From SIG78 sp036677805 (lineage in GTDB: Bacteria > Verrucomicrobiota > Lentisphaeria > Victivallales > Victivallaceae), in contig JAVBVS010000007.1 of NCBI GenBank assembly GCA_036677805.1, positions 53,152 to 117,151 on the forward strand: DNA of 64,000 nt, read 5' to 3'. The position numbers were made by a program, and so were the translations under genes. Shown here piece by piece: positions 8,556-17,636 of this stretch (positions are counted from its first letter, which is position 1; every line of letters starts with the position of its first letter). The notes under the pieces are model-generated. The model did no database searches. It had not been told where the DNA came from and saw nothing but the letters and a program-made list of their open reading frames with translations.

Positions 8556-9424
8556 GGTGTGGCGGTCCTCATATCGTGAGCGTGTTGACGGATGTAATCG
8601 ACGATGGCGATGTCGGGCGCGGCGATCACCGCGGCGGCGGCCCGCCAGCGGTCGGGACCGGCCGGGTCGAGCCGGAATCCGCCGCGAGCCAGATCGCCGG
8701 AAAGGGGGCGCAATTGCGGTTCGTCGAGCTCGACGCCGAATCCGGCCAGATTCAGCATCGGCAGCATCCCGGCCGCATCCCAGAGCTTGAAATCGCCGAA
8801 ATAGGCCATCAGTCGGCCGGTCAGCAGCCAGTAGAAGGCGCCGACGCAGCTGCTCCAGGCGAAAATCTGATTGGTGAAATCGAAGGTGTAGCAGTGCGCC
8901 TGAAGCTGGCCGACGCCGACATGTCCGGCGGCCGACAATTCGGCCCGGACCGGGGTGAAGGTTCGCCAGCGGCTCTCCTTCAGGAGTTTGCAATGCAGAA
9001 TCCGGCCCTGAAAGGTAATCAGGCACTCATCGAGCGCGGGCAGATAGACCGCCCCTTCCGTGAGCATTCCCCGCCGCATGAAACCGATGGAGATACCCCA
9101 GACCGGCAGTCTGGCGGTGTAGGGCGCGGTGCCGTCGATCGGATCGACCACGAAGCACCAGTCGGCGGCGAGCGCCGAACGCACGTAATCATCCGACCGG
9201 GAGGCGACGGTCTCCTCGCCGATCAGATAGCAGCCCTCTTCCGGGGCGTCGAAACTGCCGCCGAGGAACCGTTCCACCGCTTTGTCGGCGGCGGTGACCA
9301 GAGTCCGGTCGTCCTTGAGCTCAAGCGGCGGCGCGTCGTAATATTGGAGCGCGATTTCCCCGGCGCTTTTCAACAGTGCGGCGATGCGGTCGATGTCCCA
9401 TTCTTTCAGAACGGCCTGCATCAT
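8528..9424 (-). CDS. Inositol monophosphatase family protein
   Basis: Mg-dependent sugar/nucleotide phosphatase of the IMPase/FBPase fold. The 298-aa protein shows GEE (69-71), DPIDGT (94-99) and a C-terminal WDAAG near 217, the three metal and substrate signatures. It could act on inositol phosphate, 3'-phosphoadenosine phosphate or another sugar phosphate; nothing here decides. Its 3' end overlaps rimO by 28 nt. A terminator at 9445-9481 separates it from the small basic protein gene upstream. Confidence 0.85.
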   Translation of the reverse strand: MMQAVLKEWDIDRIAALLKSAGEIALQYYDAPPLELKDDRTLVTAADKAVERFLGGSFDAPEEGCYLIGEETVASRSDDYVRSALAADWCFVVDPIDGTAPYTARLPVWGISIGFMRRGMLTEGAVYLPALDECLITFQGRILHCKLLKESRWRTFTPVRAELSAAGHVGVGQLQAHCYTFDFTNQIFAWSSCVGAFYWLLTGRLMAYFGDFKLWDAAGMLPMLNLAGFGVELDEPQLRPLSGDLARGGFRLDPAGPDRWRAAAAVIAAPDIAIVDYIRQHAHDMRTATPCSTANSVN

Positions 9425-9444
9425 GATGGGTTCTCCCGGAAGAT

Positions 9445-9481
9445 GAAAAAACGGCGGAGAGTGTCAGACAATCTCCGCCGT
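9445..9481 (-). terminator. Rho-independent terminator of the small basic protein gene
   Basis: A perfect 10-bp stem pairs 9451-9460 (ACGGCGGAGA) with 9472-9481 across an 11-nt loop. On the minus strand it is followed by TTTTTC. It lies 34 nt after the stop codon of the 50-aa gene. On the plus strand the stem is followed by A residues, so it acts on minus transcripts only. Confidence 0.8.
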
Positions 9482-9514
9482 CAAAAAAACAAGCAATCAA
9501 GCGACAGCCGGAAC

Positions 9515-9667
9515 TTATTCCACCGGCTTGGTCTTGGGCAGGCCCAGAACCTTTTCTTCCGGGATCCGGCCTTCGGCGCGGAGCACGTTCAGGCGTTCGT
9601 AACGCTTCATTACATTGCGTTTCTTGCGGATTTTGCCGCCGACGCGCAGACTGGCATGCTGGGACAT
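9515..9667 (-). CDS. Small basic protein of the Chlamydiae/Verrucomicrobia type (50 aa)
   Basis: The 50-residue product starts MSQHASLRVGGKIRKKRNVM and ends with GLPKTKPVE. I recognise it as the short, Lys/Arg-rich protein annotated as 'small basic protein' in Chlamydiae and Verrucomicrobia/Lentisphaerae genomes (TIGR04137, from memory). It is suspected to be linked to ribosomes or rRNA but has no proven function. GAGGTG lies 7 nt before the ATG and a good terminator follows, so it is a monocistronic, probably well-expressed gene. The upstream region is AT-rich and shared with the divergent 9797 gene. Confidence 0.85.
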   Translation of the reverse strand: MSQHASLRVGGKIRKKRNVMKRYERLNVLRAEGRIPEEKVLGLPKTKPVE

Positions 9668-9796
9668 GGTTTCACCTCGATCGTATGGTTAAAAATTTGA
9701 AAAATAATGATTTTCAATTTGAATAGTTTTATAATATGGCTTATTTTTGCCAATATTCAAGTTTAAATGCGGTTTTTTCAGGAATTTTTCGACACC

Positions 9797-11134
9797 ATGC
9801 GCCGGTTTTTGACTTCGCTGCTGATCCTCTGGAGCGGCTGTTTGCTGCTCTCCGGAGCGGAAATCGAATTGACCGTGCTGGCCACGGCCGATCTCCACGG
9901 ACGGCTGGCAGTATTGGCCGGGCCCGTCACCGATGCGGTGCGGGAGGCCGGGAAACGCAATCCCGGCGGAGTGCTGTACGTCGATGCCGGCGACGCCGCG
10001 CAGGGCACCTTCGCGGTCTGGCAGACGCGCGGCGCGGGCGTTCCGGCCATGCTCCATCGGGCCGGTTGCGCCGTCTGGGTGCCGGGCAATCACGAACTCG
10101 AATTCGGTTTCGATGCTTTCATGGCGCTGGTTCGGGAGTTCCCCGGCGCGGTTCTGGCGGCCAATCTCGAAGCGCCGGAACTGGCGGATAAGGTGGCGCG
10201 GTGGCGGATTTTCACCCGGCGCGGGGTCAAAATCGGGGTGATCGGACTGATGCTGCCGGCCATGAATAACCGTTTTCCGGTGTCTGAAAACCGCTTTGAA
10301 ACCGCATATTCGGAAGCGGCGCTGCGGCGCAGCGTCGGCGCGGTGCTTGACGCCGGGGCCGAGGTGGTACTGCTGGTCCGCCACGGCGGCGTCTACGGCG
10401 GCGGCGAAAATCTCTATACCCTGCTGAGCCGGGTGCCGGGTGTCGATCTCACGGTGGGAGCGCACACCCATCAGGGCGAACCCGGTCGGAAAATTGCCAA
10501 TTCCTGGTATGTTCAACCGCCCGCCCATGGCGGAGCGCTGGCCCGGGCGACGATCGTTTTCGACGACCGGACCCGGCGAATCGTCCGGATCGAGTCCGCG
10601 TTGCAGCCGCTTGCCGCCATGACCGAGGATTCGGCCGGCGGCGAACGTTCCGCGTCGTTGCCTTCGCCGCCGGCGGAGACGCTGGCGGTGCGCGCCATGC
10701 GGCGGGCCGTCGGGGCCGATGTAGCGATCTATTCCGCGGGCGACCGGGAGGCGCTGAAATTGCTGGCGCGAAACCCTGCACCGACGGTGCTCGATTATTA
10801 CCGCGCCTATCCCTATTACGACGCGGTGGTGACCGCCGAGCTGACGGCGGCGGAAATTCGCACGATTCTGGCGGAATATGGCGCTTTCGCCTATCGCCGC
10901 AAGGAACTGCTGACTGTCGACGGGATGGAATTCCGCAACCGCCGGGGTGAGTTGACCGGTCTCGAATTTCCGGCGGAGAAAGCGCATTACCGGGTGGCCA
11001 TGAGCTCCTATGCGGCGGCGGGCGCCGGCGGCGCATTGCCCGAAACCCGGAAGATATGGCGGGACAGACTCGATTACGCCACCGTTGAAAAAGCGCCGCC
11101 GTTGCTGGAGTGCCTGCTGGGCGTGGGCTTGTAA
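9797..11134 (+). CDS. Secreted 5'-nucleotidase / UshA-type metallophosphatase
   Basis: Two-domain phosphoesterase that releases phosphate from nucleotides in the periplasm. After a signal peptide (MRRFLTSLLILWSGCLLLSG) come the calcineurin-type motifs ADLHG, VDAGDAAQG, GNHELEFG and GAHTHQGE. A C-terminal 5'-nucleotidase domain includes YYRAYPYYDAVVTAELTAAE. The start at 9797 is preferred over the in-frame 9767 because the signal peptide begins there. A TATAAT at 9730-9735 may be its -10 element, but no good -35 is visible. 445 aa. Confidence 0.88.
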   Translation: MRRFLTSLLILWSGCLLLSGAEIELTVLATADLHGRLAVLAGPVTDAVREAGKRNPGGVLYVDAGDAAQGTFAVWQTRGAGVPAMLHRAGCAVWVPGNHELEFGFDAFMALVREFPGAVLAANLEAPELADKVARWRIFTRRGVKIGVIGLMLPAMNNRFPVSENRFETAYSEAALRRSVGAVLDAGAEVVLLVRHGGVYGGGENLYTLLSRVPGVDLTVGAHTHQGEPGRKIANSWYVQPPAHGGALARATIVFDDRTRRIVRIESALQPLAAMTEDSAGGERSASLPSPPAETLAVRAMRRAVGADVAIYSAGDREALKLLARNPAPTVLDYYRAYPYYDAVVTAELTAAEIRTILAEYGAFAYRRKELLTVDGMEFRNRRGELTGLEFPAEKAHYRVAMSSYAAAGAGGALPETRKIWRDRLDYATVEKAPPLLECLLGVGL

Positions 11135-11197
11135 TTGCGGCCGATGGCGGCTATATTATCCGGCTGATTGATTGAATGAAATAAGGTTGGGTGGAAT

Positions 11198-11851
11198 ATG
11201 ATCTTTCGGACTTTGGCGGAGCGGATGAGGGTTTTTTGCGACGAGGCGGACCTCTATCCGGTGATTTCCAGTGAATTCTGTGCCGGGCGCGATCCGCTGG
11301 CGGTGCTGCGCGCGGTCGGCGCGGGCGGTGCGAAATTGTTTCAACTGCGGGAGAAAAACCGTTCGGACAGGGAGTTGTACGATCTGGCGCGGGCCGCACG
11401 CGAAATTGCCGACGAGTACGGGATGCTGTTCATCCTCGATGACCGGACGGATATCGCGCTGGCCGCCGGAGCCGACGGCGTTCACCTCGGGCAGGATGAT
11501 CTGCCGGTGACGGCGGCGAAGCAGCTGGCGCCGGAGCTGATTGTCGGCAGCTCGACTCATAACCTCGAGGAGGCGTTGGCGGCGGAGCAATCCGGCGCGG
11601 ATTACCTCAACATCGGCCCGATCTACCCGACCCGGACCAAAAGCGTCGCCTGCGGCGCGCTCGGTGTGGCGGCGATCGGACGCATTGCGCCGCAGCTTCA
11701 TATTCCGTTTACCGTGATGGGCGGCATCAAGATGCGCCATATCGCGGAATTGCGCGCCGCCGGAGCGCGGCGGATCGCAATGGTGACCGAGATCACCCAG
11801 GCTTCCGACGTGACCGCGGCGGTACGGCGTTTGCGCGAACTTTTTCGTTGA
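11198..11851 (+). CDS. thiE: Thiamine-phosphate synthase
   Basis: Joins the pyrimidine and thiazole halves of thiamine to form thiamine phosphate. The 217-aa TIM barrel has FQLREKN, the diphosphate/Mg site ILDDRTDIALAAGADGVHLGQDDLP, IGSSTHN-type VGSSTHNLEEA, YLNIGPIYPTRTK and MGGIK. No other thiamine gene and no TPP riboswitch is visible nearby, so it is an isolated gene here. Confidence 0.92.
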   Translation: MIFRTLAERMRVFCDEADLYPVISSEFCAGRDPLAVLRAVGAGGAKLFQLREKNRSDRELYDLARAAREIADEYGMLFILDDRTDIALAAGADGVHLGQDDLPVTAAKQLAPELIVGSSTHNLEEALAAEQSGADYLNIGPIYPTRTKSVACGALGVAAIGRIAPQLHIPFTVMGGIKMRHIAELRAAGARRIAMVTEITQASDVTAAVRRLRELFR

Positions 11852-11857
11852 AATTCC

Positions 11858-11886
11858 TTGCAATATCCCGTACGGGGATGTAAATT
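11858..11886 (+). promoter_or_regulatory. Predicted sigma-70 promoter for the 11949 dehydrogenase
   Basis: TTGCAA (11858-11863), a 17-nt spacer and TAAATT (11881-11886) lie in the 97-nt gap between thiE and the next gene. The predicted start near 11893 gives a leader of about 55 nt ending in AAGGAGA before the ATG. Confidence 0.45.
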
Positions 11887-11948
11887 AGCCGGGTGCAGAA
11901 AATTGATACCGTATCACAGCGCAACGATGAAGGAGATGCTGTTATATC

Positions 11949-13067
11949 ATGGCCAGAAAAAGTTATAAGTTTGCGGTGCTGCCCGGCGACGGCACCGGTC
12001 CCGAGGTGGTCGCAGAAGGGTTGAAAGTGCTGCGCGCCGTGTCCGGAAAGTTCGGATTCGATTATACCGAACAGCATTTCGACTGGGGCGGCGAACGCTA
12101 CCTCAGAACCGGTGAAGTGCTGCCGGAAGACGCGGTTCAGACGCTGAAGCGGTTCGACGCGGTGTTTCTCGGCGCGATCGGACACCCGAAAGTCAAGCCG
12201 GGCATCCTGGAAAAGGGCATCCTGCTGAAACTGCGCTTCGACCTCGACCAGTACATCAATCTGCGCCCGGTCAAGCTTTATCCCGGCGTGGAAACGCCGC
12301 TGGCCAACAAGAAGCCCGAAGACATCGACTACGTCGTGGTGCGCGAAAACACCGGCGGCATCTATACCGGCATCGGCGGCATCTCCATGAAGGGGACCAA
12401 GAACGAAGTCGCGGTGCAGTCCGAAGTCTACAACTATTTCCAGGTCGAACGCTGTGTGCGTTACGCCTTCGAACTGGCCAAGGCGCGGCACAGCGCCGCC
12501 AGTCCGTGGCGCGGGCTCAAGCCCGAGGATGTCGCGGCGGGCAAAACCGCGCAGCTCACGCTGTGCGGCAAAACCAACGTGCTGACCTTCGTGTTCGACC
12601 TCTGGGAACGGGTCTTCTATGAAGTCGCCAGGGAGTTTCCGGAAGTCAAGACCGACTACTGCCACGTCGACGCCACCACCATGTGGATGGTCAAGAACCC
12701 GGAATGGTTCGACGTCATCGTGACCAACAATATTTTCGGCGACATCATCACCGATCTGGGCGCGATGACCCAGGGGGGGATGGGCATCGCCGCGGGCGGC
12801 AACCTCAATCCGACGCCCGGCGGCGTGAGCATGTTCGAGCCGATCGGCGGCTCGGCTCCGAAATATACCGGCTTGAATGTGATCAATCCGCTGGCGGCGA
12901 TCTGCGCGGCGGGCATGATGCTCGATTTCATCGGCGAAAAGAAAGCGGCGCAGGCGATTGAAAAATCGGTGGCCTATGTGACCGGCAACAAGATGAAGTC
13001 GATGGCCGCCGGCAAGATGGGCTATTCGACCACGGAAGTCGGCCAGCTGGTGATCGATAACCTGTAA
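11949..13067 (+). CDS. Isocitrate/isopropylmalate dehydrogenase family protein (LeuB-like)
   Basis: NAD(P)-dependent beta-decarboxylating dehydrogenase, most like 3-isopropylmalate dehydrogenase of leucine synthesis. The 372-aa product has LPGDGTGPEVVAEG, LRFDLDQYINLRPV (substrate arginines), VVVRENTGGIYTG, HVDATTMWMVKNPEWFDVIVTNNIFGDIITD (metal aspartates) and EPIGGSAPKYTG. AAGGAGA precedes the start. No leuA/C/D genes are nearby, so a tartrate- or homoisocitrate-type substrate remains possible. Confidence 0.85.
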   Translation: MARKSYKFAVLPGDGTGPEVVAEGLKVLRAVSGKFGFDYTEQHFDWGGERYLRTGEVLPEDAVQTLKRFDAVFLGAIGHPKVKPGILEKGILLKLRFDLDQYINLRPVKLYPGVETPLANKKPEDIDYVVVRENTGGIYTGIGGISMKGTKNEVAVQSEVYNYFQVERCVRYAFELAKARHSAASPWRGLKPEDVAAGKTAQLTLCGKTNVLTFVFDLWERVFYEVAREFPEVKTDYCHVDATTMWMVKNPEWFDVIVTNNIFGDIITDLGAMTQGGMGIAAGGNLNPTPGGVSMFEPIGGSAPKYTGLNVINPLAAICAAGMMLDFIGEKKAAQAIEKSVAYVTGNKMKSMAAGKMGYSTTEVGQLVIDNL

Positions 13068-13152
13068 TCGACGCTGCGGCAGACAAAACCAATCCCGGTG
13101 CCGGCGGCGGAGTTCATTCCGTCCTCCGGCGCCGGGTTACCGGCGCGGGGCA

Positions 13153-14007
13153 ATGGGCGAAACGGCGTACAATTTTACCGGGAGTTGCTGTCCGGAAAAT
13201 CCGGACTGGGACTGCCTGTGGAAACGCTACCGTTTCGCGCCCGCACTGTCGGAAGAACTCAAACTCAAGTTCCGCAATCCCGAACAGTTGCTGCGCGAAG
13301 CCGAACTGGTGAAAAATTCCCGGTCGACCACAGCCGGAATTTTCACCGCCGACAGCCGTAAATTCTTCATTAAGCGCAGCAATACGCCGAACCTCACCGA
13401 CCGGCTGCGCCGGATCGGCCGCCGCTCGCGCGCCGAAGTCAATCTCAAAATCACCCGTCTGCTGGGCCAGCTCGGCATTCGCGCTCCCGAAGTGCTGATG
13501 ACGCTTTCGACCGCGCCGTGCGGTCTGCCCGGCGCGAGTTATCTCGTGACCGAATATTTCCCCGAACCGATGAACGCCGCCGAGAATCTGGCGGCGATGC
13601 TGGCTTCGGCTCCGCTCGAAAACTGGGTCGGACGCATGACTCGAATCATGGTTACGCTGCATGACGCCGGAATCGCTCACGGCGACCTCAAGCTGGTCAA
13701 CTGGCTGGCGTTGCCGGACGGCAACGGCGATTTCGAGCTCGGACTGTTCGACTTCGACGGGACGGCGGTGAGCTCGGACGGATGCGATGCGCGGCTCCGG
13801 CGCAAGGAACTGGCCCGGGTGGTTTCGTCGCTCAAACTGGAACTCGACCGGCGGAGTTTGCTGCCGGAGCTGGATATTGCGGAATTGAACCGGCTGTGCT
13901 GCGAACATTACGCCGCCGCGGGCGGGCCGGATTTTTCCGGCGACGGCCGGCTGTTGAATCGGACATTGAAATTTCTGCAGCGGCAGCGGCGGAAAGGGCG
14001 GCGTTGA
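13153..14007 (+). CDS. Lipopolysaccharide-kinase-like protein (Kdo/WaaP family)
   Basis: 284-aa small kinase of the protein-kinase fold. The catalytic loop HGDLKLVN and the metal site LFDFDGTAV are present. The N-terminal lysine FFIKRS probably binds ATP, and a hinge-like YLVTEYF precedes an acidic stretch. These match the LPS core kinases (KdkA/WaaP/InaA), which phosphorylate Kdo or heptose on lipid A at the cytoplasmic side. It stops 3 nt before the next gene, implying one transcript. A GC-rich hairpin fills the gap upstream (13095-13138). Confidence 0.75.
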   Translation: MGETAYNFTGSCCPENPDWDCLWKRYRFAPALSEELKLKFRNPEQLLREAELVKNSRSTTAGIFTADSRKFFIKRSNTPNLTDRLRRIGRRSRAEVNLKITRLLGQLGIRAPEVLMTLSTAPCGLPGASYLVTEYFPEPMNAAENLAAMLASAPLENWVGRMTRIMVTLHDAGIAHGDLKLVNWLALPDGNGDFELGLFDFDGTAVSSDGCDARLRRKELARVVSSLKLELDRRSLLPELDIAELNRLCCEHYAAAGGPDFSGDGRLLNRTLKFLQRQRRKGRR

Positions 14008-14010
14008 GCG

Positions 14011-14724
14011 ATGGCGCGTGAAGAGTGGCTGTTGTGGCGCGATGCGGCGCACGAACCGGGGTTCAATATGGCCGCGGACGAGTTGCTGCTGGAACGGACG
14101 GCGGAATTCGGCGGGCGGGTGCTGGTGCGGATTTATCGCTGGGACCGGCCCGCGGTGTCGATCGGAAGTTCGCAGCTTTTTCCGGCGGAACTGTGCGATC
14201 GTTATACGGTTGTGCGGCGTCCGACCGGCGGCGGCGTCGTCTGGCACGATGTCGATCTGACCTATACGGTGGTGGTGCCGCCGGAACATGCGATCATGAA
14301 GCTCGACCGGATGGAGAGCTATCGGATTTTTCACCGTGCGCTGCTGGAGGAACTGGAGCGCTCCGGGGTGGCGGCGGTGCTGGCGGCGGAGGGGACGCCC
14401 CATGTGGAACGCGCGACCATGCGTTGTTTTGTTTCTCCGAGCCGGTTCGATCTGGTGGCGCCAGACGGCAACAAATACGCCGGCGCGGCGCAGCGCCGGA
14501 CCCGCCTCGGAATTCTGCACCAGGGCAGCATCCGGCTGGAAGCAGCTCAGGGCAGCTGGGAGCGGCTCGACGCCGGTCTCCGCCGGTCGCTGGAGAAGGA
14601 ATTCGCCATCGGCTGGCTCGACTGGATTCCGCCGGTTGATTTTCTGGCCGCGGCGGAACGCCTCGGCCGCGACAAATACGCTTCGGACGATTGGAATGTG
14701 CGTCATATCCGGGAAGAAAGATGA
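14011..14724 (+). CDS. Lipoate-protein ligase / octanoyltransferase (LplA/LipM-like)
   Basis: BPL/LplA-fold enzyme of lipoate metabolism, 237 aa. It has RRPTGGGVVWHDVDLTYTVV and the substrate lysine in GNKYAGAAQRR...ILHQGSI. A cysteine at 139 (MRCFVSPSRFD) falls where LipM octanoyltransferases keep their catalytic cysteine (usually CFDAPS), favouring octanoyl transfer over lipoate-AMP ligation. LplA ligases usually carry an extra C-terminal domain that is missing here. It begins 3 nt after the kinase gene and ends 7 nt before rnc. Confidence 0.78.
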   Translation: MAREEWLLWRDAAHEPGFNMAADELLLERTAEFGGRVLVRIYRWDRPAVSIGSSQLFPAELCDRYTVVRRPTGGGVVWHDVDLTYTVVVPPEHAIMKLDRMESYRIFHRALLEELERSGVAAVLAAEGTPHVERATMRCFVSPSRFDLVAPDGNKYAGAAQRRTRLGILHQGSIRLEAAQGSWERLDAGLRRSLEKEFAIGWLDWIPPVDFLAAAERLGRDKYASDDWNVRHIREER

Positions 14725-14731
14725 GCGGACG

Positions 14732-15454
14732 ATGCCGGAAGATATTGAACGACTGAAGAAAAAACTGGGAATCGCCTTCCGCGATCCGCATCTGCTGAAG
14801 GAGGCGCTGACCCATCGCTCCTATGCGGTGGAGAGTAAGTTGCCGTATGACAACCAGCGGCTGGAGTTTCTGGGCGACGCGGTGCTCGAAATCATTTTGA
14901 CCGATTACCTGTTCGCGCTTTATCCGGAGGCCGACGAGGGCGTTCTGACCAAGATGCGTTCGGCGCTGGCGCAGCAGGATGCGATCGCTTTGCTGGCGCG
15001 GCGGATGGAGTTGGGCGCTTATATGTACATCGGGCGTGGAGAGGCCGGTTCCGGCGGGGCGGAGCGCGATTCGACGCTGTGCGATCTTTTTGAGGCGGTG
15101 CTGGGAGCCTGCTACCTTGACGCCGGGCTGGAACCGGTGCGACAGCTGGTGCTCGATCTGGTGCGGAGCGAATTTCCCGCGCCGCACCGCATGCTGCCGG
15201 GACTGAATCCCAAGGGGACTTTGCAGGAATACACCCAGCATGTGATGGGCTTCGCGCCCGAATACCGCGTGGTGAAAGTGGAAGGGCCGGAACATAATCC
15301 GGTTTATGAGGTGGAGGCGGTGGCCGGGGGCTATGCCGCAAGCGGCCGCGGCGGGTCGCGGCGGCAGGCGGAGTTCATTGCGGCGGGGGCGATGATCACG
15401 CTGATTGCGGAAAAAGACCCCCGGATCATGGATTTCGGAATCAACGTGCATTGA
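14732..15454 (+). CDS. rnc: Ribonuclease III
   Basis: Double-strand-specific endoribonuclease for rRNA processing. The 240-aa product has the signature NQRLEFLGDAVLE at residues 41-53 (E45 and D49 catalytic), the second metal site DLFEAVLGACYLD, and a C-terminal dsRNA-binding domain from NPKGTLQEYTQ to SRRQAEFIAAGAMI. I chose the ATG at 14732 because it gives the normal length and the upstream extension lies inside the previous gene in another frame. Confidence 0.95.
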   Translation: MPEDIERLKKKLGIAFRDPHLLKEALTHRSYAVESKLPYDNQRLEFLGDAVLEIILTDYLFALYPEADEGVLTKMRSALAQQDAIALLARRMELGAYMYIGRGEAGSGGAERDSTLCDLFEAVLGACYLDAGLEPVRQLVLDLVRSEFPAPHRMLPGLNPKGTLQEYTQHVMGFAPEYRVVKVEGPEHNPVYEVEAVAGGYAASGRGGSRRQAEFIAAGAMITLIAEKDPRIMDFGINVH

Positions 15455-15472
15455 GCTCGGGAAGGGGCGGAT

Positions 15473-16585
15473 ATGGTTTATCAGCTGGAGTTGCCGCGCC
15501 GGATCGTTTTCGGTCCGGGCGCGGTCGCCGAATTGGCGGGCTGGCTCGGCAAAACCGCGCGGGTTTTGCTGGTGTGCGGTCCCAGCGCGGTCCGTACGGG
15601 TCTCGTGCGTCGGGTGATGGCCGCGGCTCCGGGATGTTCTTTTACGGTGTGCGATGCGGTCCGTCCGGAACCGAATCTCGGGACTGTGGCGGCGGTGCGC
15701 GACGCGATTGTCGCCGCCGGGGCCGGGGCGGTGGTGGCGTTGGGCGGCGGCAGCGTGATGGATGTCGGCAAAGTGGCGGCGGCGATCGCGCATGAAACAT
15801 ACCCGGTGGAGGATTATTTTTTCAAGCGCCGCGCGGTACCGCCGGGCGGACTGCCTTTCGCGGCGCTGCCGACGACGGCGGGAACCGGCGCGGAGGCAAC
15901 CCCGAACGCCGTTTTCGTGGATGAGGCAAGTTCGATCAAACAGTCGATCCGCAGTGTCTATCTTTTGCCCGATCTGGCGCTGGTCGATCCGGAGCTGACG
16001 CTGGACTGTCCCGCCCGGGTGACCGCCGAAAGCGGCATGGATGCGTTGACTCAGGGGATTGAATCCTATGTCGCGCGCCATGCTTCCAATGCGACGCGTC
16101 CGCTGGCGCTGGAGGGGGTGAAACTGATTTTCGGGGCATTGCTGACGGCGGTGCGCAATGGCGGCGACTGCGCGGCGCGCAGCGCCATGGCCGAAGGCAC
16201 GTTGCTGGGGGCGATGGCCTTCGGCGCCAGCGGCCTCGGTGCGGTGCACGGCCTGGCCCATCCGGTGGGGGCGAAGTATCATCTCGGCCACGGATTGGTC
16301 TGCGGTGTGCTGCTGCCGACGGTCATGCGCTGGAATCTGCCGGTGGCGGAAGCGCGCTATGCGGAATTGGCCGCGGCGGCGGGTTTGTCCGATGCTCCGG
16401 CATTGATCGCGGCGGTTGATGCGCTGCGGCAGGCGGCGGGATTGCCGCCGAAGCTGGGACCGCTGGGACTGCGTGAGGCTGATTTCGACTGGATCGTGGC
16501 CAATTCCCGGTCGGGCAGCATGAAGAGCAATCCGCGCGATCTGAGCGATGACGATTTGCGGCTGATTTTGAAACAATTGTTATAG
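15473..16585 (+). CDS. Iron-containing alcohol dehydrogenase
   Basis: Group III (Fe-type) NAD(P)-dependent dehydrogenase, 370 aa. The dinucleotide loop is ALGGGSVMDVGKVAA. The metal ligands fit D in GMDALTQGIE and histidines in GAVHGLAHPVGAKYHLGHG, and TTAGTGAEATPNAVF is the usual central motif. It sits 18 nt after rnc and 11 nt before the PfkB-type gene. The substrate (for example an alcohol, lactaldehyde or butanol) cannot be told. Confidence 0.88.
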   Translation: MVYQLELPRRIVFGPGAVAELAGWLGKTARVLLVCGPSAVRTGLVRRVMAAAPGCSFTVCDAVRPEPNLGTVAAVRDAIVAAGAGAVVALGGGSVMDVGKVAAAIAHETYPVEDYFFKRRAVPPGGLPFAALPTTAGTGAEATPNAVFVDEASSIKQSIRSVYLLPDLALVDPELTLDCPARVTAESGMDALTQGIESYVARHASNATRPLALEGVKLIFGALLTAVRNGGDCAARSAMAEGTLLGAMAFGASGLGAVHGLAHPVGAKYHLGHGLVCGVLLPTVMRWNLPVAEARYAELAAAAGLSDAPALIAAVDALRQAAGLPPKLGPLGLREADFDWIVANSRSGSMKSNPRDLSDDDLRLILKQLL

Positions 16586-16596
16586 AGGAAACGCCC

Positions 16597-17547
16597 ATGA
16601 CGAACCCGAAACCGGTGATTTTGACGGTCGGTGCCAATCCGGCCTGGCAAAAGGTGCTGCATTTCAACCAGTTCGCTTACGGCAAGGTCAACCGGGCCGA
16701 CAGTCTGATGGCTTTCGCTTCGGGCAAGGGCATCAATTTCAGCCGGGCGGCGCGGGTCTGGGATGCGGCGGAAACCCGTCTCGTCCAGTTTGCCGGCGGT
16801 CATAACGGCATGCTGCTGACCGCCGATCTCGACCGGGAGGGACTGAAGCATGAGACGATCGCGTCGGAAGCGCCGACGCGCTGCTGTTCGACCTGCCTGA
16901 GCGAGGCGGACAATGTGATGACCGAGCTGATCGAGCCTTCGCGGGGGCCGGGCCGGAAAGCGGAAGAAGCCGCATTGCGGTGGCTGGAAAAAGCGCTTCC
17001 GGACGCCGCCGCAGTGGCGCTGTGCGGACAGCTCCCGGCGGGCATGGAAATCGATTTTTACGTGCGTTGCGCCCAGCTGGCGGCGCGGTCCGACGTTCCG
17101 ATCCTGATCGATTCGTGGCAGAAGATCGTGCCGGTGCTCGAAGCCGCGCGCCATGCGACGCTGAAAATCAATACCGAGGAATTGCTGGCGTTGACCGGCA
17201 TCAGCGCGATCGTGCCGGCGATGCGTTCGCTGCTCCAGCGGCACGAGCTGGACAATGTGGCGATCACCGGCGGCGCCGACGCGGCTTATTTCGCGCGTGG
17301 CAACGAAGTGTGGATTCTGGAGGTGCCGCGTCTCGAACGGGTGGAGAATCCGGTCGGTTCGGGCGACACGGCGTCGGCGGTTTTCTGGAGCGAATATCTG
17401 CGGGGGCGGACGCCGGTAGAGGCGTTTCGCGCCGGGCTGGCGGCGGCTTCGGCCAACTGTCTGTCGATGCTCTGTGGGTCGTTCGACCCGGCGACGGCGC
17501 GCCGGTTTTACGACCAGATCGTGGTGACCCGGATTTATCAGCCGTGA
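16597..17547 (+). CDS. PfkB-family sugar kinase (1-phosphofructokinase-like)
   Basis: Ribokinase-fold kinase, 316 aa. The N-terminus (ILTVGANPAWQKVLHF) resembles the TLNPAIDR opening of 1-phosphofructokinase and tagatose-6-phosphate kinase. FASGKGINFSRAA is the sugar-binding glycine motif, VAITGGADAAYF and PVGSGDTASAVF carry the catalytic aspartate and anion hole. GAGGAAA precedes the start. A hexose phosphate is the most likely substrate. Confidence 0.85.
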   Translation: MTNPKPVILTVGANPAWQKVLHFNQFAYGKVNRADSLMAFASGKGINFSRAARVWDAAETRLVQFAGGHNGMLLTADLDREGLKHETIASEAPTRCCSTCLSEADNVMTELIEPSRGPGRKAEEAALRWLEKALPDAAAVALCGQLPAGMEIDFYVRCAQLAARSDVPILIDSWQKIVPVLEAARHATLKINTEELLALTGISAIVPAMRSLLQRHELDNVAITGGADAAYFARGNEVWILEVPRLERVENPVGSGDTASAVFWSEYLRGRTPVEAFRAGLAAASANCLSMLCGSFDPATARRFYDQIVVTRIYQP

Positions 17548-17636
17548 CTTCCCCCGCCGGGGAAGGACGTGTGGCATCCAAATTTTCAATGACGGGCGGG
17601 AAATCCTGTCCGCGAAGCAAGGAAGGCGTGAATATT

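Noticed and set aside
11135..11197. TPP riboswitch before thiE
   Set aside because: The gap is only 63 nt and lacks the conserved THI-box strings.
13095..13138. GC-rich hairpin (CCCGGTGCCGG...CCGGCGCCGGG) between two genes as a terminator
   Set aside because: No T-run follows, so it was not called a rho-independent terminator; it could still affect the downstream gene.
14294..16576. 760-codon minus-strand frame across three plus genes
   Set aside because: It covers LipM-like, rnc and alcohol dehydrogenase genes with clear families on the other strand; its composition is that of a shadow frame.
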